A DNA stretch of 64,000 bases from Ursus arctos (GCF_023065955.2 NW_026623019.1:17054350-17118349), one strand, 5' to 3'. Counted from the first letter of the stretch, positions 46,395 to 59,106 are shown. A program made the numbers and translations. The notes: generated by a model not told the origin, from the letters alone.

Positions 46395-46781
46395 ATCAGA
46401 ATATTTTAAGAGTACTGAAATCTTGCCATTTGCAACCAAATGGATGGATCTGGAGGGTATAATGCTAAGTGAAATAAGTCATTCAGCAAAAGACAAATAT
46501 ATAGGATTTCACTGGTATAGTTTAAGAAACAAATGAACAAACTAATAACATAAAAAACAGACTCTAACTATAGAGAGCAAACTGATGGTTACCAGAGGGG
46601 AGTTGGGTGAGTAGATGGGTGAAAGAGGTGAAAGGGATTAAGAATGCACCTATCTTGGTGAACACTGAGTAATGTGTAGAATTGTTGAATCTGTATATTG
46701 TACACCTGAAACTAATAACACTGTATGTTAATTACACTGGGATTTAAAAAATTAAAAATTTTAAAAATAAAACTGCATTTG

Positions 46782-47665
46782 AAATATTCTTTATAGGGCT
46801 TTTAAATTTCCCAGCTTACTCCCATTAAGTGGAGATTGCAAGCATGCATGCATGAGTATGGTGTTACTCTATAATTAATTCATAAAATGGTATGATAACT
46901 AGGCATTCTGAGAGGTCCCTGATGACTCCCATATTTCTCTCCACTTGAGTAAGTGAATCTAAAATTCTCCAGTCGTACTTTCATACCCTAGTTGAAGGAT
47001 TTGGAATTTGCTGACAGTTAAAATGTTAAGTACATTATTAAGGAGTACCACTTTGAAGTTGTCACTGAACTTGTACAGTGAGAGGCCTCTGTGGTCACAT
47101 TGTTACTTGAAATGGGTTCAGTAACCTGTTTTCATCATTCCTGAGCATCAGCCCTACCCTTGTGAATATTTGGAAAGGCAAATAATGATTCAACTTAATA
47201 TGAAATTTCCCATATTCAACTGTTTTTCATCCACAGAAATAGAAATTCTATATGGTCTAACTTTGCTATCAAGTTAAGGGGATATGTGGTATTCTCCATA
47301 CCTAAGTGAGTGAATTAAGTTGTTTTTGTAATGAGGTCTTCGATACTGTATGTTTTCCAATTATATAAAGATAGCCATCATTTTAAGGGTTTACTGTCCA
47401 ACTTACATGTTTTTGGCACTTTTCAACATATTGCAAAATCTTATTCTAAAGATTGGGTTTTCTACAATATGGATAACTTGAGCTCAGAGAAAGTTACCTA
47501 AATTCACGGTAGGATAGAATATCTCTCATTTTGACTTGGGAGGCTGGGTAGATTTTATTTTTCTTTACGTACAAAAATTATTGATTTTTAGTATTTGTAT
47601 ATAGAATAAAAATTTTTTTTACTATGAGTGTATATGAAACAAAACAATTTTATTTCTACTTACAG
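46782..47665. other. Intronic, nothing recognised
   Basis: AT-rich sequence leading to exon 12. No repeat identified. Confidence 0.5.
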
Positions 47666-47813
47666 GACTCAATTTATTGATGATGCATTCCAGGAAGTAC
47701 TAGATCTGCTATTGCCATTAAATCTTGAGGTGATTGTTGAGCGAAATTTATCGTGGGAGTGGTACCAGGAAGTTCCTTGTTTTAATGTAAATGCTCAGCT
47801 AAAGCCCATGGAG
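47666..47813 (+). CDS. VPS13A: VPS13A window exon 12
   Basis: The acceptor is 'tatttctacttacag' and the donor 'gtaact'. The 148 bp finish the split Arg and give 49 codons, from TQFIDDAFQEVLDLLLPLNL to QLKPME, phase 0. It follows a 9.2-kb intron that carries the internally deleted L1. The stretch VIVERNLSWEWYQEVPCFNV is strand-rich groove sequence. Confidence 0.95.
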
Positions 47814-48786
47814 GTAACTTTTTGGATGCTTGTTGATTTCTGTTTGGTTGGTTAAAAATATTGCGTGGGAACATAAGTTATTTTGATGTAGATGTTACAT
47901 ATTGATCAGCTTTGTCAAAATTGAAATAGTAGCTATATTAGAATTCATTGAATGTTCTCCATTTATTCAGCAAACATTTGAATGGCTACTCTGTGTTAGG
48001 TCCTATGTTATATATGGAGAGACAGTAGCAAAGAAGCTATGGCATTGTCTCTGGCTTCATGGAATCTAACTGGTCTAATGCAATGGTTACCAGTCATGGT
48101 GGTCTAGAGGTGTGATAGTTAGACTATAAAGAAGTACAAAAGCATGTAATTAAAATAGTTATAAACTGTGGTAAATTCCATACAGGAAGCAAATATCAGA
48201 CATGATAAGTAGTCAGTTGAATATATTAATTTAGAACTTAGCGGAGAGTCCTAGGCTGGAAATAATAATGTGAAAGTCATCAGCAGCTAAGATGGTATTT
48301 AAAGCCACGACAATATGTGAAATAACCTAGAGAAGGTCCTAGAAGAAATGGAAGAGGCTGACGATAAAAATGGCAAATGGGTCAGTTCCTTATGCATAAC
48401 TTTACCTAGCTATTGGTTGATACTGCTTGACAGATCTTTAATGTAACTATCCAAAATTTCCAATCTTCCATTTTGACTGCACGGAAGTCAAAACTGTATC
48501 ACATGCTTTGGTAAAGTGACGGCAGCACATACTCTGTCTACAAGGTTACTTTAAGAAGCCTGCTCAACAAATCCTCTTCCCTTCTCCCACCCCCAGTTTC
48601 ATTTCTATTTCTCTCCCCCCAAAAATGTATTCAAAAAGAGAAAACCATCATTTTTCAAGGTTTCAGATTTTTAGTTCAGAAATACATTTAGAGTGTAAAA
48701 CATGATCATCTCAACTGGAAATCCTGACGCTCTTAATGTATAAGATCGTATTAGACTCCCTAACTTGTAAATGGGAAGTATCTCCT
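47814..48786. other. Intronic, one ancient repeat
   Basis: 47955-48190 ('tttattcagcaaacatttgaatgg', 'ctggcttcatggaatctaac') is a common ancient mammalian repeat whose family I do not assign. Confidence 0.45.
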
Positions 48787-48981
48787 TTTTTTTTTTAAAA
48801 AAAAAGATTTTATTTATGAGCAAGAGAGCACGCATGCGTGCACAAGTGGAGGTCAGAGGGAGAGGGAGAAGCCACTGAGCCAGGAGCCTGATGCAGGGCT
48901 TGATCCCAGGACCACCAAGATCCCAGATCATGACCCGAGCCAAAGGCAGACACGTAACCGACTGAACCACCCAGGTGCTCC
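48787..48981 (-). mobile_element. SINEC (CAN-SINE)
   Basis: Minus strand, poly-T/A at the left, ends 'gaaccacccaggtgctcc' on +. Flanking duplication is only suggestive ('gaagtatctcc' and 'gaaattatctt'). Confidence 0.92.
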
Positions 48982-49079
48982 AGAAATTATCTTTCAAAGA
49001 TAAAAATTGAAGTCTCTCTATATTTTAAGACAACTGATAGAAACTTTTAAAACATAAGTAGCATGTTTCACCCAGCATA

Positions 49080-49540
49080 TTGCACAGATCCTCTCCTTAG
49101 TAGGCCCAAGTCTTAGGCAGATCTCTGTGGGGCAATAGGGACACCATTTTGCTTCACTCTTCTCCAGGAAGAATGCGTGCAGCGTGTTCAGGTGTACTGC
49201 AGACCATCTGTAAAGGGCTGGTTGCCTTCCGGGGCAGATGAAATTGTCTTCCCCTATCCTGATCCACCTGAAAAGTCAGCGGATAGGGACCCGGGTCCAC
49301 ATATTTGACCCCTCCTGGATCAGGGAGAAGTTGGAATCAGTTACTCTAATGCATCTGGACTAAGTGCTGCATCTTGTGATTTCTGACTTGTCAGACATTT
49401 GGGAGTAGCAAGATAGCCTGTCCTGACATGTAGGAGCCATGGACCAGCAGTCCTGGGATCCTTACAGTTCTTGCAACTTCCTGGACCGAGCTGTTGGCAG
49501 GAGTGAAGAGTGATCATTAATATCAATATTTGAGGGGCAT
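49080..49540. other. Unidentified GC-richer island
   Basis: About 460 bp with higher GC and several CpG ('gaatgcgtgcagcgtg', 'gttgccttccgggg', 'gacccgggtcc') in an AT-rich intron. I read all six frames and see no family I recognise. A decayed processed retrocopy or an old LTR piece would both fit. Confidence 0.35.
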
Positions 49541-49849
49541 TCAGTATACATTTACTAATTGAAAGACATGGTTTAGACATGGTTGTAATATTTAACTTCA
49601 ACTTATTAATTTATATGAACATACAATTTTTGTAGTACCAGATACATAATAAACACAAGATGTCATGAATAAATGAAAACACTGGATTAGTATATTATTT
49701 TTGAAATATAGTCAAAGGAATCCTGGTACAAATCAAATTTGTTTTGTGGGATTAAAATTATTTCCTTGAGATGATTAAGCATCAATTTAAAACTCATAGT
49801 TTTTTTTTGTTTTGTTTTTTCTTCCACATGATTGCTATTGTATTTTAGT

Positions 49850-50260
49850 TCTCCAGAGAAACATAGTCAATAGGCTGTGTGTATTTGTGTGTGTGTGTGT
49901 GTGTGTGTGTGTCTGTGTCTACACTTGGTCTGGATATAGTAGACCGACTTCCTGATGACTCAGTTTTAGCCTCTCCCTGACACTGAGGATGAGGTTCAGG
50001 AGGGGTGAAAAATGTGGTCTCCTGAGGTGGGCTGCAGCAGCAGCTGTTAACTACTTCAGTGGATCATGAAGAGCCAATTTCATCCTAGTTGGTCTGCCCC
50101 AGAAGGCGGCTGGGTATTTGTAGGTGGTCTGTGCATCCTGTATGTATTCTATATACATATCATATATGTAACATCTTGAATAATATTGGACCAAATATAT
50201 AGATCCTATGATCTAGCCAAGTTGACATAGAACTAACCATCATAGCTTTCGATACAGTTC
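49850..50260. repeat. Old interspersed repeat with (GT)13
   Basis: It opens 'ttctccagagaaacatag' and closes 'agccaagttgacatagaactaaccatca', a known mammalian repeat layout that I cannot name. (GT)13 is at 49887-49912. Confidence 0.45.
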
Positions 50261-50269
50261 TTATGTTGG

Positions 50270-50460
50270 TGATTTTAGGCTAAATTCACAACACATGGGA
50301 TTTTGAGTTAGTGCATGAGTTCTTTAAGTGGATTTAAGTATGATATTTAACCATTTTAGTCTCAGCTTCTTATACAATCAGGATGTATTCTTTATACCTA
50401 GGACTATTGTGAGGTTCAAATGAAATAATTCATATAAAACACATTGTGAACTATTTTTCA
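50270..50460 (+). repeat. MIR SINE remnant
   Basis: 'atatttaaccattttagtctcagcttc', 'actattgtgaggttcaaatgaaataattcatataaaacaca' in parts follow the MIR 3' half. Confidence 0.6.
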
Positions 50461-50817
50461 TGATGCAAATGAATATTTTTGAGTAATTTGTATTTGTAAA
50501 TTGAGGTGCTCAGTAACTAAAAAAAATGCAAAGTAGCTAGATAAATTTAAAGGTTTTAAATTACTAGGTTAATTGATATGTTCATAACAAAAAACTTAAT
50601 CATTCATAGTTTATTGGTTTTGACATCTAATTTCTGTATTTCACAGAGTACTAAAGATCACATGGTCATTTAGGAAACTGAATATCCTATTAGTAGAAAT
50701 ATCTAATGCGTTAAAAAATTGGTTTGTAGAGGACTGAAATGAAACACTTGCTTTTCAGCATAAGAGAATTTCTCACTATATAAAGTAGTAATGTTAAGCA
50801 AATCTTTCTTTTCACAG

Positions 50818-50968
50818 TTCATTCTTAGTCAAGAAGATATAACAACTATTTTTAAAACATTATATGGCAATATATGGTACGAAGAAGGTGGTGGTGCCTC
50901 ACCTGCAGGAATAAAAGATCAGAATAGCGTTAATAGTGGAGCTACTAATGCTTCACACCATTTAGAAG
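50818..50968 (+). CDS. VPS13A: VPS13A window exon 13
   Basis: The acceptor is 'aatctttcttttcacag' and the donor 'gtatgt'. The 151 bp give 50 codons plus one base. The exon starts with FILSQEDITTIFKTLYGNIW and then runs into a Gly/Ser/Asn-rich stretch (EEGGGASPAGIKDQNSVNSG) that is probably a disordered loop between rod modules. FILSQEDITTIFKTL is a clear conserved VPS13A block. The loop is the least conserved part relative to what I recall of human. Confidence 0.95.
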
Positions 50969-51949
50969 GTATGTTCTTAACCTCAAATTAGCCCTCCACC
51001 TCCCCATCTCTAATCCCACGTTTCTTCCTTCCTCCTTTCCATTCTCTAGTTTGAGTTTTTCAAAAATAAGATTTATAGATCTTTTATAATTAGCTAATCC
51101 TATCTGGGTATCTCTAAATTGTCTGTTATTAGGCATTCTGTTTATTTTGTTGTTGTTGAATCAAAATGCCTAGTTGTGTTGTGACAAAATTCCTTCATAT
51201 TTATTCTTGTTATCCCAACTGTCCTATATGTCCTTATTTTCAATTTTTCTCCCAATGCCCCTCTTCTCCCTAATTCTTAGTGCAGCATATATCCCAGATG
51301 GAATATTTTATATTAAATTAGGAGTATCAGAATATTAAGGATGTCAAGAAAGAATGATCATTAGTAAATGATGAATTTCAGCAAGTATCTGGAAGATAGA
51401 TGGGTAGAATAGGGCAGAGGGAACTGTAACTCAGAGGTCGTATCTAATACTGAATTTAATGTGGTGTGTGGAACCTGACTGGGTTCTAAATTCAACACCA
51501 GCGCATAAGAGAGAATTGGGTCACTTAAGGCTGCTGGGAGGACTGTGCTTCAAAAGAATAATAATTCACATTCTAGCATTTTGGGGGATCCTTAAACCTA
51601 CTTACCTCAAAATGAAACCTGTTAGTCTACCAGACCCACTCTAGCAAAGCCCTGAGATAACACACACCTTTTCCAGTCAGGGAGAATCCTAACACAAAAA
51701 CAACCCTATACTTAAAACATTATAGGAAACTCTGTTCTTACTGGGTACAATAATCAGCCTAGTCCTTTATTGTTAAAATATTCATGGTCGGGTTAAGAAA
51801 ATAACAAGAACTTAATCATAAAAGAGACCAGGATAAGATAATACTGTTTTCTGAGTGAAACAGAAGTAATTCAGGTAACAAGAGAACATAAACAAACAGA
51901 AAACAAATTCTAAATCATAATCAGAGGATTTTGAGAATACAGAAACTGA
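50969..51949. other. Intronic, nothing firmly recognised
   Basis: No exon or SINE. The right part may already belong to the old L1 that follows. Confidence 0.4.
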
Positions 51950-52190
51950 ATCTTACCATCACTAAACCTTCCACCCTCTCAAGATAAGATGGAGTTCTTG
52001 GAACCCAAAAATATGATTGATGAAATTTTGAAACACAACAAATGCAATAAGCATGAGGTTAAAATATAAGTACTGAGTTGGAATATATAGTTGATGTAAT
52101 CTCCCATGACACAGCAGAAAAATAAGCCATAGAGACGTAAAATGAGATAAAATTTAAGAAGTATAGACCTTTCAAAAGTTCGAAAGTTGC

Positions 52191-52381
52191 GGGGCGCCTG
52201 GGTGGCTCAGTTGTTAAGCGTTTGCCTTCGGCTTAGGGCGTGATCCCAGAGTCCTGGGATCTAGCCCCACATCAGGCTTCTCCGCTGGGAGCCTGCTTCT
52301 TCCTCTCCCACTCCCCCACTTCCCTCTCTCTCTGGCTGTGTCTCTCTCCATCAAATAAATAAATAAAATCTTTAAAAAAAA
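52191..52381 (+). mobile_element. SINEC (CAN-SINE)
   Basis: Starts 'ggggcgcctgggtggctcag', ends (AAAT)n and poly-A. The 16-bp duplication aaagttcgaaagttgc and aaagtttgaaagttgc is at 52175-52190 and 52382-52397. Confidence 0.96.
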
Positions 52382-53720
52382 AAAGTTTGAAAGTTGCAAA
52401 ATCCAGAATAATAAGTATGTTAGGAGAAAGAACTGAGAAAGTGGAAGAGAAGAATCTTTCAAAGAAATGATAGAAGAAAATCTCTAGAGCTAAATAAATA
52501 TTGAAATAAATTCTTGGTTATAAAAATCTAGAGTTTCAAGCAGATGGAATAAACAAAGATTGCCCATGCAAACACATTTTCATGAAATGTCAGAACAACA
52601 AAGGTCAGATTTTTAGTTTCAGAACAAAAGCAAGCTGTTTATTAGGGGCTTAGAAAAAAAGTGATTGGAATTAGAGTATCATGAACTAAACTGGATGGGA
52701 CAGGGTAGATGGATGAAAAAAGACAATGGCGCAATATAGTCAAATTTCTAAGGAAAATGATTTTGAAGTTAAGATTCTATATGTAGTCAAACCATAAAAT
52801 GTGAAAACACAATAATTCTCAAATTTTCTAGTGACTGAAAGTTTACTTCCTTCATACTCATTCCTAAAGAAATTAGTTTGAAAATATAATCTAGCAAAAT
52901 AAACAAGGAATCCAGGAAAAAAGGAAAACATGGGATCCAAAAACAATGAGCCTACTAAGAAGTGCAGTGAAAAGGAATCCCAAAATTTTGTTTTATTGGC
53001 TTAGAAAGTCCTTTGTTTCATTACAGAGGAATTCAGAATGCAGTGAGAAAAATTTCACAAGTACAAGAATGTCTTTAAAAAGAAAAATAGGGTAAATTTC
53101 ATATAATAGGTAGAATGAGAAATTAACTACATTACAAAAGTGATATGGAAAAGATGACATGTTTTTGGTTCCTAGGAAGGGAGAAATCTCTACCATATCA
53201 GTCTAGTCTAGAAGTGAAGTGGATTAAGTTTTACAAGTTTTGAGCCACTATTAGAAGAGATTCTCTCTTCTTTTTTGAGAGATGGACTAGTTGTGATGTA
53301 GCAGCAGAGAAAAATGTTATAATAAACTTAATTCTCTTCATTGAAAATTATCACATAGTTACAGTTAACACATGGAAGACTTACTGTGTAAATAAGAATG
53401 TAAATGTTATTAATAACCATGTTAACATAGAGACGAAGACATAACTAAAATATGTCTAAAATGAAATGAAAAAAAGACATTTAAATACATTACTGTTTTA
53501 ATAATTTTCTTTAAATTTTCGCATACACCAAAGTGGAAGGACTAAGGTAATGAATCCACACGTACCCGTCAACACAGTTTCAGCAGCTGGTGGCATGTGG
53601 CTGACTTTATTATAGCTTTAACTCTGCATTTTCTTCCCCCACCCCACTAGATGATTTTAAAGCAAATCTCAGATGTTATACCTTTAGTTGGTATTTAAGC
53701 AGTAAGAACTTTACTTTTTA

Positions 53721-53915
53721 TTGGTTTTATTTTTTAAGATTTTATTTACTTGAGAGAGAGTGAGCAAGAGAGAGCACGAGTGGGATGAAAGGCAGAGGGC
53801 AACACAGACTCCCCGCTGAGCCGGGAACCCAGCACAGGGCTCAATCCCAGGACTCCGGGATCATGACCTGAGCCAAAGGCAGATACTTAACGGACTAAGC
53901 CACCCAGGCACCCCA
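53721..53915 (-). mobile_element. SINEC (CAN-SINE)
   Basis: Minus strand, ends 'aagccacccaggcacccca'. The 11-bp duplication tttacttttta is at 53710-53720 and 53916-53926. Confidence 0.94.
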
Positions 53916-54333
53916 TTTACTTTTTAAATGTAGTCATAGTAACATTATCACCCCTAAAAAATTAGCTGTACTTGCTGTAGACCATGAAAATATCCTGGTA
54001 GGCTTCATTTTCTCCTGATTGTCTCAGAAATGTTTCTTTACAAGTTTGTATTTTATAACAATGATAAAGGGACGAATTCGCAAAAAAGATCCAACAACTT
54101 TAAATGTATTGTAACTAATAACAGAGCTTCAAAACATGCAGCAAAAATGGACAGAACTAAAGGCAGAAATACACATGCACAATCAGTTATGGATTTAGCA
54201 TACCACTCTTAGTAATTGATAGAATATAGACAAAAAAAGTCAAAATATAGAACAGTTGAACACTGTTAACAAACTGACCTACCTGACATTAGTATAATAC
54301 TACACTCAATAATTGCAGAATGCATTTGTTTTT

Positions 54334-54555
54334 TATTTTTTTATTTTTTTATTTTATTTTTTTTTTAAAGATTTTATTTATTTATTTGACAGAGATAGAG
54401 ACAGCCAGTGAGAGAGGGAACACAAGCAGGGGGAGTGGGAGAGGAAGAAGCAGGCTCATAGCGGAGGAGCCTGATGTGGGGCTCGATCCCATAACGCCGG
54501 GATCACGCCCTGAGCCGAAGGCAGACGCTTAACCGCTGTGCCACCCAGGCGCCCC
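54334..54555 (-). mobile_element. Young SINEC, 'cacagcgg' subfamily
   Basis: Minus strand; long A/T tail at the left and 'gtgccacccaggcgcccc' at the right. The 15-bp duplication aatgcatttgttttt is exact at 54319-54333 and 54556-54570. Confidence 0.97.
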
Positions 54556-55948
54556 AATGCATTTGTTTTTTAAAGGGCTCTTGGAATGTTCACAAGGATA
54601 AACCATTCTGGGGGGCCATGAAGTTTTCTGGTCATATGGAATTAAACTAGAAATCTATAGCAGCAATAGGACGTCAAAAAAGCTTGAAATGCTTGGATAT
54701 CAAACAATTTTTAAATAACCTGTGGGTCAAAAAAGGCAAGGGAAATTAGAAAATTATTTAAACTGAAAAGTAATGAACATAAAATCTAATAAAAATTTGT
54801 GAGATGTAACTAAAGCAGTGCTGAAAGAAACTTTTAGCTGTAAGGGATTTGATGAGGAAAGAAAAAGAGTTTAAAAGATTAAATCTTTTGCCTGGAGAAA
54901 GAAAAGGAAGAGCAAATTAAATCCAAAGTAAATTAAAAGGAAGTAGTAATACAGATAAGAATAGAAGTCAATGGAAGAGAAATGGATATACAATGGAGAA
55001 AATTAGCAAAGTCAGAGATTGTTTTCTTTGGAAAAAATTAATAAAATTGATAAATTAGGACAAAGAGAGAGAGAACAGATTATCAGTATCAGAATTAAAT
55101 AGATATTGCAGATTGCTATCAGGACAATAAGGGACTATTATGAATAATTTTGTGAGAAAGAATTCCACAACTTGTTTGAAATGGACAAATTTCCTGGAAA
55201 GCACTAAGTCGCCAAAACTGACATAAGAAATGAGTCTGAGTAGCCCTGTATCTGTTAAAGGAATTGAATTTCAATGATAAATTCTGTTAAATATTGAAGT
55301 TCAAAATAATGCCAGTGTTACACAAACTCTTCTGGAAAATAAAGGAAGGGGAAGCACTTCCTTGGCCATTTTCTAAAGCAAGCATTATCCTGGTAAAAAA
55401 GAAAAGAAAAAGTCTTTTCAAAAAAAGAATTATACATCAATATCCTTCATGAACACAGATATGGAAATTCTTAACAACATATTAGTGTACTGAATCCAGC
55501 AATAAGGATATAGGATATTTCATCTTGGCAGGTGAGATTTATCCCAAAATGCGAAGTTGGTTTAACAGTCAAAAATCAATATAATTCACCAAATTAACAA
55601 AGAGGAAAAAAATCATATTTCAGTAGATGCAGAAAAAGCATTTGACAAAATTCTGTACCTATTTATGGTGAAAATTAGAAATATCTAAAAGGCATACTTA
55701 ATGCTGAAGTGTTAAGTTTTCCCCCTAAAGTGGACACAAGTCAGAAGTGTCCACAATCATCACACCAGGTTAACTGATAGTCATGGACAGAGTAATAAGG
55801 CTGGGAGAAGGATTAATAGATCTAAAGGGTAGAAAGAAGTAAAAATGCCCTTGACTAGATAGCCAGAAAAAAAAAAAAAACAAAGGGCAAAAAAAATATT
55901 GTGAAAGACAAAGATTTATACTATCTGGTTGAAAATTTGCAGTAAATC

Positions 55949-56122
55949 TGGGGCGCCTGGGTGGCTCAGTCATTAAGCGTCTGCCTTCGGCTCAGGGCGT
56001 GATCCCAGAGTCCTGGGATCGAGCCCCACATCGGGCTCCCTGCTCCAGTGGGAGCCTGCTTCTTCGTCTCCCACTCCCCCCTGCTTGTGTTCTCTCTCTG
56101 TCAAATAAAAAAAAAATTTTTT
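55949..56122 (+). mobile_element. SINEC (CAN-SINE)
   Basis: Starts 'tggggcgcctgggtggctca'. The 13-bp duplication tttgcagtaaatc is exact at 55936-55948 and 56123-56135. Confidence 0.96.
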
Positions 56123-57619
56123 TTTGCAGTAAATCGAAAGTTAGCATAGACAGATTTGTAAAACAGAAGAGTCCGAGAAAACACACAAGTAGAGTCAACA
56201 GATTTTCAACAGACACTAGTCAATAGGGAAAGGATAAACCTTTTAACAGGAAAATTGAACTTTGTCCCTTCATGCCATACACAGAAATTAATTTAAGATG
56301 GATGAAAGACATATATTTGAAAGCTAAAACTTCTAAGCTTCTAGAAGAAACCATAGAAGAGTATCTTCATGATCATGGGATTGCCAAAGATTTCTTAGGT
56401 TGATAAAATGCTAATCATAAAAACTTTATAAAGTAAACTTCATAAACATTTTTAGCTTCTCCTTATCAAGAGTTGGTATCAAGACTGAAAAGTGAGGCCT
56501 CAGTCTGGGGTACATATTCATGATATGTGTATCTGACATTGTTTTCATATCTGGAATACCTGAAAACTCCTGGAAATTAGTAACTTAAAAAAAATAACAT
56601 AATTACCAGATTAGTTGAATACTTGGGAAAGGTTGATAAATGTAAAGTAAGCAGATGAAAATATGCTAACATAGTTATATTTCAGGAAAACTTCACGTTA
56701 CCAGATGAGTCAGATTTTAAGACTAACAGCTCCAAGCGTTGATGAGAGTATGAAACAACTGAGACTCACATAATACTGTTGGGAACATGAAATAGTGTAA
56801 CTACTTAGAGTTGGGCAATTAACAACATATATCTACCCTGTGACAAAATTCCAGATCCAAGTATTTCACCTACTCCACTCCAAAATAGGTGTATATATAC
56901 ACTAAATGACTTACTCAGGAGTATTTGTAGCAGATTTATTTGTAATCGCTTAAATCTGGAAACAACCCACATGGTCATCAATCCTAGAATGGGTAAATTG
57001 TGTGTTTTCATAGACTGCGTAAGAAAGCGTGAACTACTGATACATGTGACAACGTGGGTGAATGTCAGAAACATGTTAACCGAAGGAAGCCAAACATGAA
57101 AGAGGTTTTACTCTAAATGTTACTCTATACAGAATTTAAGAACAAACAAAACTAACCTTTGTGATTAAAATTAGAATGGTAGGGAGGTTGGGGAAGAGCT
57201 GGAAAAGGGTATGAGAGAACTTTCTGGAGTGATGTAAATATTCAGTATCTTAATGGGAGTGCTAGTAGCATGGATGTACAAAATCTCATTAAATTGTTCA
57301 GCTAAGATCTACATATTTCACTGACGTAAATTTTACCTAAATTAAAAATGAGTTACCTGGTGTGGTGGCACTGGTCTCTGGAGTTGGGTAGCAATTGCTA
57401 CAGTTGAAAATCTGTTGACAATTGCTAAGACTTAGCAATTGCTATGTTTTAATGAAAAGTCCATTTAATATATTCCATGTACATATAATGCCTTGACTCA
57501 AAATATAGAATGCAGACAAGAATGAATTTTGGATCCTTCTTTTTAGTGGAACAGTTGTTGAAAATATCTAAAATGTCTTGTTTGGTTTTAATTTTTAAAG
57601 TAAAATTTGAATATTAAAC

Positions 57620-57785
57620 TGTGTGCCAGGTAGTCTAATAAGTACATGCCCTTTTACTTAATGCCCAAAACAAACCCGGTGGTTAGTTTTGTTATTCTCA
57701 CCTTACAGAAATGGAAACGGAGGCACCAAGTGTTTAATTAATATTCCTGAACTATCACAGAAAGAATCCTAAGCCGGGAGTTACT
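57620..57785 (-). repeat. MIR SINE remnant
   Basis: 'tgtgtgccaggtagtctaataagtacatgc', 'attctcaccttacagaaatgg', 'ggaggcacc' in parts follow the complement of MIR. Confidence 0.75.
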
Positions 57786-57934
57786 AAGTTCAACTTTTGA
57801 ATTTTCTAATCTTTATTATTTTCTTAACAGTATTCTACATATTTAATTGAAAATTCTGTTAAACCTATTTAAAACCTATTTTAATGACTTCTACCTTTCT
57901 TGACTTTCTTATCCAATAACTTAACTTTTCCAAG

Positions 57935-58062
57935 GAACAACTGTAGTGACTGCTGCTGTGGTAGAAATACACTCCCAGGCCTCTCAAGTTAAGACAACAC
58001 TGAATATGAGCTTCAGAACCGACTATCTCACCATGGTACTGTACAGTCCAGGTCCTGAACAG
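57935..58062 (+). CDS. VPS13A: VPS13A window exon 14
   Basis: The acceptor is 'cttaacttttccaag' and the donor 'gtgagt'. The 128 bp complete Gly and add 42 codons (TTVVTAAVVEIHSQASQVKT and on to LYSPGPEQ), ending in phase 0. It begins a run of four exons within 2.8 kb, after the long L1-filled intron. Confidence 0.95.
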
Positions 58063-58399
58063 GTGAGTTGGGAAGAAAATATTTTTTCACTTGATGAAAA
58101 TTATATACGTGAATGCTTATTATTAAAGTAACTGTTGTTAATATTTCATATGTATTTTGAAGTCTCTTTTCCTCTGAAAAATGTTACTGATCATTTCCCT
58201 TTAATAATAAATTTAACCATTGTCCTTTTAAGTTATCTTTCCTGTAGGCAGCGATGTAAAAAATAAATTTTTAAATTAAGTTTTTTTTGGCCTTTCGTTA
58301 GCAGGCCCTATGGAGATAGAGAAGTTGGTAGTTCGTATCTTAAAATATGTATTAGACTTTGTTTTTGTGTAAAATTTGTATTAATTTCCTCTTCCATAG
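58063..58399. other. Intron between exons 14 and 15
   Basis: 337 bp, no repeat recognised. Confidence 0.7.
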
Positions 58400-58569
58400 A
58401 CTTCCTTTACAGATGTTCGTGATCCTTCTCTGAAACTTGCTGAGTTTAAGTTGGAGAATATCATAAGCACTGCAAAAATGTATACAGATGACTCAACATT
58501 TTCTTCCTTCTCATTAAAAAACTGTATTTTAGATGATAAAAGGCCTCATGTCAAGAAGGCAACTCCTAG
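58400..58569 (+). CDS. VPS13A: VPS13A window exon 15
   Basis: The acceptor is 'aatttcctcttccatag' and the donor 'gtaata'. The 170 bp give 56 codons plus two bases of Arg, starting TSFTDVRDPSLKLAEFKLEN and ending KKATPR. It contains strand segments (AEFKLENIIS, FSSFSLKNCILDD) of the groove. The upstream intron is 337 bp. Confidence 0.95.
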
Positions 58570-59106
58570 GTAATAGTGTTCTTACTTTTTACTTGAGAAA
58601 TGGTTGATAATATTTGTAAAACATATTCCCAATGTTGCATGTTTGTTTTCTGGGTACATCCCAAGGTTTTCAGAGCTTCAGTTTAATGGAGTTATGGTTC
58701 TCAGTCAGCATTTAAAATGTCCTGGTTTAGTTATGTGCTGTTCTTACTGTGTGCTCAATGTATTGGTTAAGTAGAAATAATCAGTGCAGTTACATTGGAT
58801 TTTTTAATTAATCTCTATTATCTAAATTATTATTGATCTCTGCAAGTTATAAACATGAAAACCTGAAAAATTAAGACCAATATGCTGAGATTCTAATTTC
58901 TTACAAATGTGCTTCCTAGTTTATGAGACAGTTGTGCTCCAGAAGTTTCTAAGTTTGTTATTTGGACTACTTTGTGATCTTCCTAGGAGAAATAACTTCA
59001 GAATGCTGCTTTGCTGTTAGTAAGATGGATAAGAGGTCTTTTGCCTTTTATTGGTTTGTTTGGTTATTTGTAAGATACTCATAGGAATTGTTATTGTGTT
59101 TTTCAG
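58570..59106. other. Intron between exons 15 and 16
   Basis: 537 bp, no repeat recognised. Confidence 0.65.

Larger units (their letters stand above)
43607..46768 (+). mobile_element. LINE-1 with 5'UTR and 3' end but no middle
   Basis: Order: GC-rich 5'UTR (43607 to about 45000, 'atggtggagtagggagatcctaggctcacc' in parts), ORF1 start region (about 45020-45675, with 'cacagaaatccagatccaggaagg'), then a jump at about 45680 to the ORF2 tail ('gactattgggactacagc') and 3'UTR with poly-A to 46768. About 4 kb, the end of ORF1 and most of ORF2, is missing. A diverged duplication 'aaaattgcacatg' and 'aaaactgcatttg' (43594-43606, 46769-46781) supports a single full-length insertion or a deleted source RNA. 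It cannot encode the reverse transcriptase. Confidence 0.88.
51950..57345 (+). mobile_element. Long ancient LINE-1 (or HAL1-like), sense
   Basis: Sense order: ORF1-like region (52400-53500), ORF2 pieces ('aatggacagaactaaaggc', 'gtcatatggaattaaactagaaatc', 'gcagaaaaagcatttgacaaa', 'ccctttcatgccatacacag'-like), then a 3'UTR ending 'aaattttacctaaattaaaaatgag'. About 5.4 kb, including four SINECs that inserted later. Highly diverged, no open frame. Confidence 0.75.
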
